Position numbers and translations under genes: made by a program. A DNA stretch of 64,000 nt from Mannheimia pernigra. GTDB lineage: Bacteria > Pseudomonadota > Gammaproteobacteria > Enterobacterales > Pasteurellaceae. The notes under the pieces were generated by a model. That model made no database searches and was not told where the DNA came from. It was given only the letters and a program-made list of their open reading frames with translations. The DNA is taken from positions 1,302,001 through 1,366,000 of the forward strand of contig NZ_CP055305.1 in NCBI RefSeq assembly GCF_013377995.1, written 5' to 3'. Below, one piece after another: positions 16,114 to 25,568 of this stretch (the first letter of the stretch is position 1; each line of letters opens with the position of its first letter).

Positions 16114-16686
16114 TTGAGCGAGCAGATCACCGACCAAGAGTTAGTCGAAAAAGCACAAAAAGGTGATAAAAAAGCATTTAATTTACTTGTAGTACGCTAT
16201 CAAAATAGAGTTGCGAGTTTACTGACTCGTTATGTAGCAAGAGACGATATTCCTGACATTGTTCAAGAATCTTTTATTAAAGCTTACCGCTCTTTAGAGT
16301 CTTTTCGTGGGGAAAGTGCTTTTTACACTTGGCTTTACCGTATTGCAGTTAATACTGCAAAAAATCATTTAACGTCTTTGGGCAGAAGACCACCTAAAGA
16401 GGATATTTTAGCAGAAGATGCTGAAAGCTATGATGTCGGTGCTCAGCTTCGTGAAAGCGATACACCTGAAAATTTAGTGTTATCGGAAGAATTAAAAAAA
16501 GTTGTATTTGATACGATTGAAAATTTACCTGAAGAGCTTAAAATTGCTATCTGTTTAAGGGAATTAGACGGTTTAAGCTATGAAGAAATCGCAGAAGTGA
16601 TGGAGTGTCCGATAGGAACAGTACGTTCACGTATTTTCCGTGCAAGGGAAGCAATTGATGCGAAAATCAATCCACTTATGCAGTAA
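16114..16686 (+). CDS. rpoE: RNA polymerase sigma-E factor
   Basis: 190-residue ECF sigma factor for envelope stress. Region 2 (DIVQESFIKAYRSLESFRG, then FYTWLYRIA) recognises the -10 and region 4 (LDGLSYEEIAEVMECPIGTV) the -35. The start is a TTG at 16114 with TAGGAGAG upstream; the encoded MSEQITDQELV is the normal sigma-E N-terminus, so the TTG is credible and may keep translation low. It is followed by its anti-sigma factor rseA after 43 bp and then rseB and rseC, as in enterobacteria. A sigma-E-like promoter lies 55 bp upstream. Confidence 0.97.
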   Translation: MSEQITDQELVEKAQKGDKKAFNLLVVRYQNRVASLLTRYVARDDIPDIVQESFIKAYRSLESFRGESAFYTWLYRIAVNTAKNHLTSLGRRPPKEDILAEDAESYDVGAQLRESDTPENLVLSEELKKVVFDTIENLPEELKIAICLRELDGLSYEEIAEVMECPIGTVRSRIFRAREAIDAKINPLMQ

Positions 16687-16729
16687 GTAGAATTAGTTTT
16701 AGAAATCTCGAAAATCATTGGAGACAATT

Positions 16730-17323
16730 ATGCAACAACGCATTATTCAACGCGAATACCTTTCTTCTTATATGGACGGGCAAGATGTTGATAGAGAGTT
16801 TGTAGAGACTTTAACCCATAGCTCAGAATTACAGCAAAAATGGGCAAGTTATCATACTATTCGCAGTGTGATGCAAGGCGATGAAATCATTTTAGGTGCG
16901 GATTTTTCTGCCCAAATGGAAGCCTTACTTGAGAACGAAGAAATTAAATCTCAAAATACTGCGGAAAAACCAAAAGGTTTATTACTTAAACTTAAACGTT
17001 GGAGTACACCTATTTTACAAGCAGGTATTGCTGCCTCGGTGTGCTTAGTGGCAGTAATTGGCGTAAATTCAATGAACTCTAGCGAAGACATTGCTCAAAC
17101 TCAGCAACCTGTGTTACAAACGTTTCCTTTTAGTAATTCTGTTGAGGCGGTAAGGTACACTGCTTTAGTACAAGAGCAGCCAACTACTGAACAATTAGAA
17201 ATTCAGCAACGCAAAATTAATGCGTTGTTGGAAAATCACGAGTTACAACGCCGTACAAATAATTTGCAAAATACTTTGCCAGAAGAAAAACAGAAAGCCC
17301 AAACTTCAACTTCTTCTAATTAG
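16730..17323 (+). CDS. rseA: sigma-E anti-sigma factor RseA
   Basis: A 197-residue inner-membrane protein. The N-terminal cytoplasmic sigma-binding part (EYLSSYMDGQDVD, SELQQKWASYHTIR) is followed by one membrane helix (about 93-113, PILQAGIAASVCLVAVIGV) and a periplasmic Gln-rich tail. It sequesters RpoE until cleaved in turn by DegS and RseP during envelope stress. ATG at 16730 has GGAGA upstream; the TTG in frame at 16718 overlaps that ribosome site and is rejected. Annotation rests on topology, sequence and position after rpoE. Confidence 0.93.
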   Translation: MQQRIIQREYLSSYMDGQDVDREFVETLTHSSELQQKWASYHTIRSVMQGDEIILGADFSAQMEALLENEEIKSQNTAEKPKGLLLKLKRWSTPILQAGIAASVCLVAVIGVNSMNSSEDIAQTQQPVLQTFPFSNSVEAVRYTALVQEQPTTEQLEIQQRKINALLENHELQRRTNNLQNTLPEEKQKAQTSTSSN

Positions 17324-17365
17324 ATTAGTAAAATAGAACGGAATGAACTAAAAGAAAAAATTAAG

Positions 17366-17399
17366 AAAGCTACATAATTAGTAATTATGTAGCTTTTTG
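17366..17399 (+). terminator. terminator between rseA and rseB
   Basis: AAAGCTACATAATTA (17366-17380) and TAATTATGTAGCTTT (17382-17396), followed by T residues. A hairpin here would lower rseB-rseC transcription relative to rpoE-rseA. Confidence 0.8.
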
Positions 17400-17496
17400 T
17401 ATGGCAAATATAACGAAAAATAGAAATAACTTACAAATAGCGAAATAATTTTAATTTTGATAAAATGGGCACAATTAATTTGATTTGAGAATAAAT

Positions 17497-18480
17497 ATGT
17501 TTATTAAGATAATAAAATCTTTTTTGATGTTCATAGCTATTTTCACTTGTTCTGGTTTTGCTTTGGCAGCAGATACAGGGATAAAAACACCTTTATCATA
17601 TTTAGCGTCAATGGCTGAAGCACATAAAAAGTCGAATTATGAATTACTTTATATTTTTCAGCAAGACAGCAACGTAGGATTTTTCCGATTGCGTCATATA
17701 TTTACTGATAAAGCGTATGCCCAATTATTAAACCTCGATCATAACCGAGAAGAAATTATCCTAAAAGGTAACAGCGTTAGTTATTTAGGATACAATTTTC
17801 GGCCTTTTAGCTTAAATAGCCACCATATTTTAGATAACCTTCCTAATGTTCTTTACGCAGATTACCATAACTTAAAAGGGTATGTTTTTTTAGATTTGGG
17901 TAAAGATCGTATTTCAGATAGAGTGACGAAAGTCATTCGCATTTTACCAAAAGATACTTTCCGTTATTCTTACACGCTTTGGATTGATGAAGAAACCAAT
18001 TTGCTACTTAAAAGCCAATTACAAAATGAAGACAATATTGTGTTAGAAGAATTTCGAGTATTACAGCTTTATCAATCTCCAGAGCTTGAAATGATTGCAA
18101 ATGCGATTAACTCTTTGATGTTGCCGTCCTTAACCTCTCCCCCAAAAGAAGAGGTCAAATTGCCTTATGATTGGGATATTAAAGAACTACCAACAGGTTT
18201 TGAACTAGTACAGAACCAAACAGTAACAGGGGCAACCTATCAATTTGACAGTGAATATGTAGATAGCCGTTTATATAGTGATGGTTTATCTAGTTTGACA
18301 ATTTACGTTATGCCTAGTCAGGGAGCTAATTTTGATGAATATGCTTGGCGACAAGGTAAATTAACCATTTTAAATCAGACAATTAATGATAAAGATATTG
18401 TTATTATTGGCGATGTACCGCTACAAGTAGCTAAGCAGATTTTGAAAAATATTCAGTTTAAAGAAGGAGCATCGCGATGA
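17497..18480 (+). CDS. rseB: sigma-E regulatory protein RseB
   Basis: About 327 residues, periplasmic. The signal peptide is hydrophobic (about 5-22) with a likely cleavage after ALA in GFALAADTG. The body has the MucB/RseB pattern (LASMAEAHKKSNYELLYIFQQ, YTLWIDEETNLLLKSQL, LPTGFELV). RseB binds the RseA periplasmic tail and senses off-pathway lipopolysaccharide. ATG at 17497 is chosen; a TTG at 17485 is an alternative. Its stop codon overlaps the ATG of rseC. Confidence 0.93.
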   Translation: MFIKIIKSFLMFIAIFTCSGFALAADTGIKTPLSYLASMAEAHKKSNYELLYIFQQDSNVGFFRLRHIFTDKAYAQLLNLDHNREEIILKGNSVSYLGYNFRPFSLNSHHILDNLPNVLYADYHNLKGYVFLDLGKDRISDRVTKVIRILPKDTFRYSYTLWIDEETNLLLKSQLQNEDNIVLEEFRVLQLYQSPELEMIANAINSLMLPSLTSPPKEEVKLPYDWDIKELPTGFELVQNQTVTGATYQFDSEYVDSRLYSDGLSSLTIYVMPSQGANFDEYAWRQGKLTILNQTINDKDIVIIGDVPLQVAKQILKNIQFKEGASR

Positions 18481-18908
18481 TGATAGAAGAAGCCAGTGTG
18501 GTTGAATATCATAATGGTATTGCGATTGTACAATGCAACGCAAAAAGTGCTTGTGGTGCTTGTTTGGCTCGTACTACTTGTGGTTCAAAAGCATTATCCG
18601 CTTTAGCTGGTGAAAAAATGGCTCCTCGTTTTAGTATTCGTGTCGACGAGCCGTTAAAAGTGGGAGATAAAATTCAGTTAGGTTTAGCTGAAAATACGCT
18701 ACTGAAAAGCGTTTTTTTAATTTATGGGATACCTTTGCTTGCTTTAATCATCACAGCGGTCGGATTTTCACAATTTTTTGCAAATGAACTTATCGTTTTA
18801 TTCGCAATGTTGATTTTTACAGCAATAAGTTTCTGGGGGGTAAAGAAATTAATGGATAAACGCAGTCAGCAAATCCATTTTTCGCCCATCTTTTTAGGTA
18901 AAGTTTAG
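18477..18908 (+). CDS. rseC: RseC, SoxR-reducing/sigma-E operon membrane protein
   Basis: 143 residues. The N-terminal cytoplasmic part has four Cys (20, 26, 29, 35; in the pattern C-x5-C-x2-C-x5-C) that could bind a metal or Fe-S cluster, followed by two adjacent membrane helices (about 78-96 and 100-120). In E. coli RseC takes part in SoxR reduction with the Rsx complex. ATG at 18477 overlaps the stop of rseB (ATGA), indicating translational coupling; a second ATG follows directly. Confidence 0.92.
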   Translation: MMIEEASVVEYHNGIAIVQCNAKSACGACLARTTCGSKALSALAGEKMAPRFSIRVDEPLKVGDKIQLGLAENTLLKSVFLIYGIPLLALIITAVGFSQFFANELIVLFAMLIFTAISFWGVKKLMDKRSQQIHFSPIFLGKV

Positions 18909-18917
18909 GAGATTTGA

Positions 18918-20609
18918 ATGGACAAAATATGGCTTAATAATTACCCGCCTTACTCGCCAAAAACCATTGAGGTGAATCAATATGAATCATTAGTTGATAT
19001 GTTTGAAGCCGCAATAAAACGCCATCTAGATATTCCAGCTTATATTAATATAGGGCAAATTCTAACCTTTCGTAAATTAGAAGAACGTAGCCGTGCTTTT
19101 GCTGCTTATTTACAAAATGAATTACGTTTAGAAAAAGGTGATCGTATTGCGTTAATGATGCCCAATTTATTGCAATATCCAATCGCCTTATTCGGTGCTT
19201 TGCGTGCAGGGCTCGTTGTGGTGAATGTCAATCCGCTTTATACGCCCCGTGAATTAGAGCACCAACTTAACGACAGTGGTGCAAAGGCGATTGTGGTTAT
19301 TTCCAACTTTGCGGCAACGTTAGAAAAAGTGGTATTTAATACGAATATAAAACACGTTATTTTAACTCGAGTAGGCGATCAGCTCTCTTTTGGTAAGCGT
19401 ACTTTAGTGAATCTCATCGTTAAATATATTAAGAAATCAGTTCCCAAATATAAGTTGCCTCACGCTGTTAGCTTTAGAGAAGCATTAAGTATTGGCAAGA
19501 AAAGGCAGTATGTAAAACCGCATATTTTAAGTTCTGACCTCGCCTTTTTACAATATACAGGCGGTACAACTGGTGTGCCTAAAGGTGCAATGCTAACGCA
19601 TCAAAATCTCATTGCCAATATGATGCAAACAAAATGGATTGTAGATCCACTATTAGGTAACGCTAAAAATATGATTGGTGCTACTGCCTTGCCATTATAC
19701 CATATTTTTGCATTATCTTTGAACTGTCTCTTATTTCTTGAACTAGGTATTACAGGATTATTAATTACAAATCCTCGTGATATTCCAAGCCTTATTAAAG
19801 AATTAAAGAAATATAAAGTATCTATTTTTACAGGGGTAAATACACTATTTAGTGCATTACTGAATAATCAAACACTAAAAGAAGTGGATTTTTCATCCTT
19901 AAAATTAAGTGTTGGCGGTGGGGCTGCAATTCACGCTAATGTAGCACAAGATTGGTACGATTTAACAGGTTGCCACATTATTGAAGGCTATGGTATGACT
20001 GAATGTTCGCCTGTTATTAGTGCAACACGTAGTGATTCAGTAGAATATTCAGGCTCAATAGGTATTCCTTTGCCAAATACAGATATTCGCATTGTAGATG
20101 CTGAAGGTAATGAGCTACCTTTGGGCGAGCAAGGCGAGTTATTAGTTAAAGGCCCTCAAGTGATGCAAGGGTATTGGAATCGCCCGGAAGAAACGGCAAA
20201 AGTATTAAATGATGGCTGGATGGCAACAGGCGATATTGTTGTTATGGGTGAAGATCTTAATTTACGCATCGTTGATCGTAAAAAAGATATGATCCTTGTT
20301 TCTGGTTTTAATGTCTACCCAGCTGAAATTGAAGATGTTATTTTACAAAATCCAAAAGTGAATGAAGTTGTTGCTATTGGTGTGCCGAGTGAGCTTTCTG
20401 GCGAACGTATAAAAATTTTTGTGACGAAAAAAGATGAAAGCTTAACCTGCGATGAACTGCGTCGTTATTGCCGTCAATTTTTAACTGGCTATAAAATTCC
20501 ACGTGATATTGAATTTCGTGATGAACTACCCAAAAGTAATATTGGAAAAATTCTTCGCAACGTACTAAGAGATGAAGAATCAGCAAAATCAAACGTTAAT
20601 AACGCTTAA
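18918..20609 (+). CDS. fadD: long-chain fatty acid--CoA ligase
   Basis: 563-residue AMP-forming acyl-CoA synthetase. AMP-binding motif YTGGTTGVPKGAML, the EGYGMTECSPV motif, ATGDI and the C-terminal hinge DRKKDMILVSGFNVYPAEIE plus the catalytic Lys in SNIGKILR are all visible. It activates fatty acids at the inner face of the membrane. In Pasteurellaceae, which often lack full beta-oxidation, this probably feeds phospholipid synthesis with exogenous fatty acids. It starts 9 bp after rseC and upp follows after 23 bp. Confidence 0.95.
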   Translation: MDKIWLNNYPPYSPKTIEVNQYESLVDMFEAAIKRHLDIPAYINIGQILTFRKLEERSRAFAAYLQNELRLEKGDRIALMMPNLLQYPIALFGALRAGLVVVNVNPLYTPRELEHQLNDSGAKAIVVISNFAATLEKVVFNTNIKHVILTRVGDQLSFGKRTLVNLIVKYIKKSVPKYKLPHAVSFREALSIGKKRQYVKPHILSSDLAFLQYTGGTTGVPKGAMLTHQNLIANMMQTKWIVDPLLGNAKNMIGATALPLYHIFALSLNCLLFLELGITGLLITNPRDIPSLIKELKKYKVSIFTGVNTLFSALLNNQTLKEVDFSSLKLSVGGGAAIHANVAQDWYDLTGCHIIEGYGMTECSPVISATRSDSVEYSGSIGIPLPNTDIRIVDAEGNELPLGEQGELLVKGPQVMQGYWNRPEETAKVLNDGWMATGDIVVMGEDLNLRIVDRKKDMILVSGFNVYPAEIEDVILQNPKVNEVVAIGVPSELSGERIKIFVTKKDESLTCDELRRYCRQFLTGYKIPRDIEFRDELPKSNIGKILRNVLRDEESAKSNVNNA

Positions 20610-20632
20610 ATAACATAATTAAGGAGCTTACA

Positions 20633-21262
20633 ATGAAAATTGTTGAGGTAAAACACCCGCTTGTAAAACATAAATTAGGTTTAATGCGAGAAGCAGAAAT
20701 TAGCACCAAAGATTTCCGTGAGTTAGCAAATGAGATTGGTAGCCTATTGACTTATGAAGCAACCAAAGATCTTGAAATGGAAAAAGTTGAGATTAATGGT
20801 TGGAATGGTAAGAAAATTTCAGTTGAACGAATTAAAGGTAAAAAAGTTACCGTGGTGCCAATTTTGCGAGCTGGTTTAGGTATGATGGATGGGGTGCTAG
20901 AACACATACCCAGTGCAAGAATTAGTGTAGTGGGGATTTATCGTGATGAAGAAACGTTAAAACCAGTTCCTTATTTTTCAAAATTAGCAAATGATGTAGA
21001 TGAACGCCTAGCGATTATCACAGACCCAATGTTAGCAACGGGTGGCTCAATGGTAGCAACGATTGATCTACTGAAAAAAGCAGGTTGTAAACACATTAAA
21101 GTATTAGTATTAGTTGCAGCACCCGAAGGGATTAACGTGCTAGAAGAAGCTCACCCAGATGTTGAACTTTACACAGCTTCAATTGATAGCCACTTAAATG
21201 AAAAAGGATATATTATTCCAGGCTTAGGTGATGCGGGCGATAAAATTTTTGGCACCAAATAG
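20633..21262 (+). CDS. upp: uracil phosphoribosyltransferase
   Basis: 209 residues, the usual Upp length. It converts uracil and PRPP to UMP in the salvage pathway. The PRPP-binding loop reads ITDPMLATGGSM, and the C-terminal GLGDAGDKIFGTK is typical. AAGGAG precedes the ATG. A strong terminator follows. No uraA permease is next to it in this window. Confidence 0.97.
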   Translation: MKIVEVKHPLVKHKLGLMREAEISTKDFRELANEIGSLLTYEATKDLEMEKVEINGWNGKKISVERIKGKKVTVVPILRAGLGMMDGVLEHIPSARISVVGIYRDEETLKPVPYFSKLANDVDERLAIITDPMLATGGSMVATIDLLKKAGCKHIKVLVLVAAPEGINVLEEAHPDVELYTASIDSHLNEKGYIIPGLGDAGDKIFGTK

Positions 21263-21282
21263 TATTTAACGTTAATAAAAAT

Positions 21283-21330
21283 ACAAGCGGTCATATTTTG
21301 TAAAATTTTTGCAAATATGACCGCTTGTTG
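21283..21330 (+). terminator. paired uptake-signal terminator after upp
   Basis: ACAAGCGGTCATATTT (21283-21298) and its perfect reverse complement (21313-21328). Confidence 0.82.
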
Positions 21331-21423
21331 ATCTGCATTTCAAAACCTAGGTTCTTAATGTGAGGTGCAGATCATTTTTGGGAGAGATCATCAAGCGGTC
21401 AAATCTTAACATTTTTTTGCAAA

Positions 21424-22581
21424 TTATTCTAAAAATCCTTCCAATAACTCATTTAAGAATAATTTTCCGTGCAGGGTAATTTGCCAATGCGTTGGAGTTT
21501 CAAAAATATAATCTTGGCTTAATGCCCAATCCATTGTGGGGCGAACAACCTCCCTATCTAGCCCTGTAAACCATTCAAACTCTTGTTTTGGCACAGCTTC
21601 AAGCAAACGGAATCGGTTCATAAAAAACTCAAATGGGCGATCTTCTAGCTCAATTAAATCTTGGCTGTAGCGGTATTCACCCCGCATATAGCCTTTTGGG
21701 TGTTTGGTTTTACTAAAGCGGTAAATTTCGCCCGTTGGATAGGAAATTTTACCGTGAGCACCGCAACCAATTGCTAAATAATCGCCAAACCGCCAGTAAT
21801 TGAGATTGTGCTTGCATTGGTAGCCTTTTTTCGCATAGGCAGACGTTTCGTATTGCTCATAGCCTGCCGCAGTTAAAAGTTGATGCCCCTGCTCAAAAAT
21901 ATCCCATAATTCGTCATCATCTGGCAAAGTGGGTTTACGATAATAAAACATCGTATTAGGCTCAATAGTGAGCTGATACCACGATAAATGAGGTGGATTA
22001 AGAGCAATCCCTTGTTCTAAATCACTTAACGCTTGTTTTACCGATTGATTTGGTAAACCGTGCATTAAATCAATATTAAAACTGTTCAAGCCAAATTTTG
22101 CAGAATTTTGGGCATAGATGACCGCTTGTTTTGCCTCATTTGCATCGTGAATTCGTCCGAGTTTGAGCAATTTTTCTGGCTCGAAACTCTGAATGCCCAT
22201 TGAGATGCGGTTGACTCCGCCTTGGGTGTAGCCAACAAATTTCTCCGCCTCTGCTGTGCCAGGGTTGGCTTCAAGCGTGATTTCAATACCCGCCTCAAAG
22301 GGGATTCGCTTTTCTACTTCTTTTAATAAATAAGCAATACCTTCGGACGAAAACAGACTTGGTGTGCCGCCACCAATAAAAATAGAGTGTAATTTACGAT
22401 CGCCTATGGCTGCTTGATAAGCGGTTAAATCTTGCAATAAATCTGCAAGGAGATGTTCAATATATTCTTTCTCTGGAATAAACCCTTTTTGAGCGTGAGA
22501 ATTGAAGTCGCAGTATGGGCATTTTTGTACACACCACGGAATATGGATATAAAGGCTTAAAGGCGGTAAAATAAGTTTCAC
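21424..22581 (-). CDS. hemW: HemW, heme chaperone (radical SAM, HemN-like)
   Basis: 385 residues. The radical-SAM cluster motif is C17-x3-C21-x2-C24 (CVQKCPYCDFNSH), followed by IGGGTPSLF and EANPGT. Length and the N-terminal sequence LPPLSLYIHIPWC fit HemW rather than the larger coproporphyrinogen dehydrogenase HemN. HemW binds heme and hands it to respiratory proteins. It is divergent from the ABC importer operon, with a CRP-like site in between. Confidence 0.94.
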   Translation of the reverse strand: MKLILPPLSLYIHIPWCVQKCPYCDFNSHAQKGFIPEKEYIEHLLADLLQDLTAYQAAIGDRKLHSIFIGGGTPSLFSSEGIAYLLKEVEKRIPFEAGIEITLEANPGTAEAEKFVGYTQGGVNRISMGIQSFEPEKLLKLGRIHDANEAKQAVIYAQNSAKFGLNSFNIDLMHGLPNQSVKQALSDLEQGIALNPPHLSWYQLTIEPNTMFYYRKPTLPDDDELWDIFEQGHQLLTAAGYEQYETSAYAKKGYQCKHNLNYWRFGDYLAIGCGAHGKISYPTGEIYRFSKTKHPKGYMRGEYRYSQDLIELEDRPFEFFMNRFRLLEAVPKQEFEWFTGLDREVVRPTMDWALSQDYIFETPTHWQITLHGKLFLNELLEGFLE

Positions 22582-22655
22582 AATAAATATTTCGTTATGT
22601 TTAAGAAGCCTAAATAATAGCGAAAAGCAAATAAAGTGGGAAGTAGAGATTTTTT

Positions 22656-22671
22656 CGTGAACTAGATCACA
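22656..22671. promoter_or_regulatory. CRP-like site between hemW and the ABC operon
   Basis: CGTGA-ACTAGA-TCACA matches the CRP consensus TGTGA-N6-TCACA at 9 of 10 positions. It lies 150 bp before the binding-protein gene and 75 bp before hemW, so it could act on either. Confidence 0.6.
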
Positions 22672-22805
22672 AATTCAAAAATTCCCTCTTTACCGCTTTG
22701 GCATTAATGATATGATAGTTTCGTTTCAAAAAATTAATATGTTTTGATAAATTCACTTCATATTAAAAACAAACTATCCAATATAGCGACCTTAAGGAGC
22801 TTACT

Positions 22806-24404
22806 ATGACAAAACAATTTGAACATAACGAATCACGTCGTGGTTTTATGAAATTGATGGCTGGTGTGGGTGCAGGTTTTGCATTCAGCACGACATTAGG
22901 CACATTCTCAGCACCAGTAGCAGCGGCAATGGCTCCTGCAAAAGGCTCTGTGATTGAAGCGGGTATTTCTTACTCTCTTTCCACTGGGTTCGACCCATTA
23001 CGTACCACTGGTGCAACCCCAATGGCAGCAAACCTCCATATTTTTGAAGGACTCGTGGATTTACACCCAGCCACTCGCGAGCCATACTTAGGTTTAGCGG
23101 CAAAAATGCCTGAAAAAGTGGACGACGTAACCTACCGTGTAACACTACGTGATGGTGCGGTATTCCACGATGGCAAGCCAGTAACTACTGCAGATGTTGT
23201 ATTCTCTTTTGAGCGTGTACTAGATGACAACAATAAATCTCTATTCAAAGGTTTTATTCCATTTATTGACAGCGTAAAAGCAATTGATGAGAAAGTCGTT
23301 GAATTTAAACTCAAATATCCATTTGCATTATTTAAAGAGCGTTTAACGATTATCAAAATCGTACCGAAACATGTGATTGAATCTGTGGGCGAAAGTGCAT
23401 TTGATGCAAACCCAGTAGGTTCTGGTCCATATAAATTTGTCTCTGCGGTTAAAGATGACAAAATCGTCTTTGAAGCATTTACTGCTTATAATGGTATCTA
23501 TCCAGCGAAAGCAGAAAAAATGGTTTGGTCATTGTTATCGGACGATGCTGCTCGTGTAACTGCACAAGAATCTAAACGTGTTCAAGCGATTGAGTCTGTA
23601 CCTTATCTTGATATTCAACGTTTAAAATCGAAAAGACAATCTATTGATTCAGTTCAATCATTTGGCTTATTGTTCTTAATGTTTAACTGTGCCGAAGCAC
23701 CGTTTAACAACCCGAAAGTACGTCAAGCATTCCACTATGCGTTAGACACTCAAAAAATGATCGATATCGTCTTCTTAGGTAACGCACGCAAAGCAACGTC
23801 TTACTTACAAGAAACGCACCCTGATTATGTGAAAGCAGAAACTCAGTACGATTTCAACAAAGAAAAAGCAGTTGCACTATTAAAAGAAGCAGGTGTAGAT
23901 AAATTAGAGTTTGAATTACTCGCAACAGATACTTCTTGGGTGAAAGAATGTGCACCATTAATTCTTGAGTCTTGGAATGCTATCCCAGGTGTGAAAGTAA
24001 CTTTACGCCACTTACAATCTAGTGCGTTATATGGTGAGTACATTGCATCAGGTAACTTCAAAGTGGTTGTTGCACCAGGTGACCCGTCTGTATTCGGTAA
24101 CGATGTGGACTTATTATTAAGCTGGTTCTACCGTGGTGACGGTTGGGCGAAAAATCGCTACCGCTGGTCTGAAACCGCAGAATATGCAGAGGTACAAAAA
24201 CTGTTAGATGCAGCAGTGTCAGCAAAATCACACGATGCGGCAAAAGCAGAATGGGCAAAAGTGTTCAATATTATTGCTGAACAAGTTCCGCTCTATCCTC
24301 TTATCCACCGTAAATTACCAACGGCTTGGGATGCTAAAGCATTAACGGACTTCCAACCATTGCCAACCACAGGTATGTCATTCTTAGGTGTTGGACGTAA
24401 ATAA
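22806..24404 (+). CDS. ABC importer solute-binding protein, Tat-exported (SBP_bac_5)
   Basis: 532 residues of the DppA/OppA/NikA family. The N-terminus has a twin-arginine signal (ESRRGFMKLMAGVGAGF) with a hydrophobic stretch and cleavage probably after the VAAA at about residue 41. Tat export is unusual for this family and suggests folding, perhaps with a ligand, before export. The SBP_bac_5 pattern (LHIFEGLVDLHP, VTLRDGAVFHDGKPVTTADVVFSFE split over two motifs, VGSGPYKF) is clear. The substrate could be a peptide, nickel chelate or other; it cannot be read. A hairpin after it separates it from the permease genes, giving excess binding protein. Confidence 0.9.
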   Translation: MTKQFEHNESRRGFMKLMAGVGAGFAFSTTLGTFSAPVAAAMAPAKGSVIEAGISYSLSTGFDPLRTTGATPMAANLHIFEGLVDLHPATREPYLGLAAKMPEKVDDVTYRVTLRDGAVFHDGKPVTTADVVFSFERVLDDNNKSLFKGFIPFIDSVKAIDEKVVEFKLKYPFALFKERLTIIKIVPKHVIESVGESAFDANPVGSGPYKFVSAVKDDKIVFEAFTAYNGIYPAKAEKMVWSLLSDDAARVTAQESKRVQAIESVPYLDIQRLKSKRQSIDSVQSFGLLFLMFNCAEAPFNNPKVRQAFHYALDTQKMIDIVFLGNARKATSYLQETHPDYVKAETQYDFNKEKAVALLKEAGVDKLEFELLATDTSWVKECAPLILESWNAIPGVKVTLRHLQSSALYGEYIASGNFKVVVAPGDPSVFGNDVDLLLSWFYRGDGWAKNRYRWSETAEYAEVQKLLDAAVSAKSHDAAKAEWAKVFNIIAEQVPLYPLIHRKLPTAWDAKALTDFQPLPTTGMSFLGVGRK

Positions 24405-24422
24405 GCCTTAACACACGGCTAA

Positions 24423-24483
24423 GCAAGCGGTTGTTTTTGGGGAAAATTTTGCAAAAAATCGACTAAAATCAACCGCTTGTCAC
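24423..24483 (+). terminator. paired uptake-signal hairpin inside the ABC operon
   Basis: AAGCGGTTG (24425-24433) and CAACCGCTT (24471-24479) in inverted orientation. It probably acts as a partial terminator between the binding protein and the permeases. Confidence 0.6.
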
Positions 24484-24614
24484 TTTAAATTTATACTCAA
24501 ATTTTCTGTGTTTTTTATATAACAACATAGAGTATGTTTTGCATACTGAAAACAAATTAACCCAGTGTATTTCGCACTCGACCTTCCTATAATATTTTAT
24601 AGCTGGAGATAAAA

Positions 24615-25568
24615 ATGGAAATTGTACTGCGTCTGTTATTCCGCCGCATATTGGCACTACCTATTATGATCATCGGGGTAACAGCACTCGTTTTTATTAT
24701 TTTACAATTCACGCCGGGAGATGCTGCAACCGTAGCATTAGGAGATGCTGCCAGTGATGAAGCTAAAGCATTATGGCGTGAGCAACGTGGGTTAAACGAT
24801 CCGTTACTGGTTCAATACTTTCGTTTTCTCGGAAACCTTCTCGTGTTTGATTTAGGGGTAACTACTCCACCTGAATTACCTATTTCATCAATGATTGCCA
24901 AAGCGTTCCCAATCACATTGCAATTAACCTTTATCGGTGTCATTTTAGCTGCGGTTATCTCATTTACACTAGGTGTATTTGCAGCACTTCATCGTGATCG
25001 TCTTGTCGATCAAATCATTCGTCTGTTCTCCGTTGCAGCAGTTGCAACACCATCTTTCTGGCTCGGTATTTTATTAATTCAATACTTCTCACTTGAACTC
25101 GATTGGTTGCCATCTGGTGGTTATGTACCATTTAGTGAAGATCCGAAAGAGTGGGCTATCTCAATGGTTCTACCGTCTCTTGCATTAGCGATTCCAGTTT
25201 GTGCCTCATTAATCCGTGTAGTACGTACTGCAATGGTAGAAGAAATGGATAAAGATTATGTGCGTACCGCAATTGGTAACGGTGTACCATATTCAACCGT
25301 TATTCGTCGTAATGTATTGCGTAATGCCTTAATTACACCTGTAACCGTTCTTGGCTTGCGTGTCGGTTACTTACTCGGTGGGGCAGTTGTTATCGAACAG
25401 ATTTTTGACTTACCAGGTATGGGTAAATTGATTTTCAATGGAATTACTAATTTGGACTTAAACTTAGTACAAGGCGTGGTACTAACCATTGCATTGACTT
25501 TCGTGTTAGTCAATATCATTGTTGATATTCTTTACCTAATTATTAACCCTAAAATTCGGAGTCTATAA
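24615..25568 (+). CDS. ABC importer permease (DppB-like)
   Basis: 317 residues, about six membrane helices. The N-terminal TMD typical of DppB/OppB proteins (LALPIMIIGVTALVFIILQF, then FTPGDAA) and the EAA loop region (MDKDYVRTAIGNGVPYSTVIRRNVLRNA, in two parts) that docks on the ATPase are visible. It pairs with the permease half of the next gene. The stop codon TAA ends at 25568, where the next ATG begins (TAATG). Confidence 0.92.
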   Translation: MEIVLRLLFRRILALPIMIIGVTALVFIILQFTPGDAATVALGDAASDEAKALWREQRGLNDPLLVQYFRFLGNLLVFDLGVTTPPELPISSMIAKAFPITLQLTFIGVILAAVISFTLGVFAALHRDRLVDQIIRLFSVAAVATPSFWLGILLIQYFSLELDWLPSGGYVPFSEDPKEWAISMVLPSLALAIPVCASLIRVVRTAMVEEMDKDYVRTAIGNGVPYSTVIRRNVLRNALITPVTVLGLRVGYLLGGAVVIEQIFDLPGMGKLIFNGITNLDLNLVQGVVLTIALTFVLVNIIVDILYLIINPKIRSL

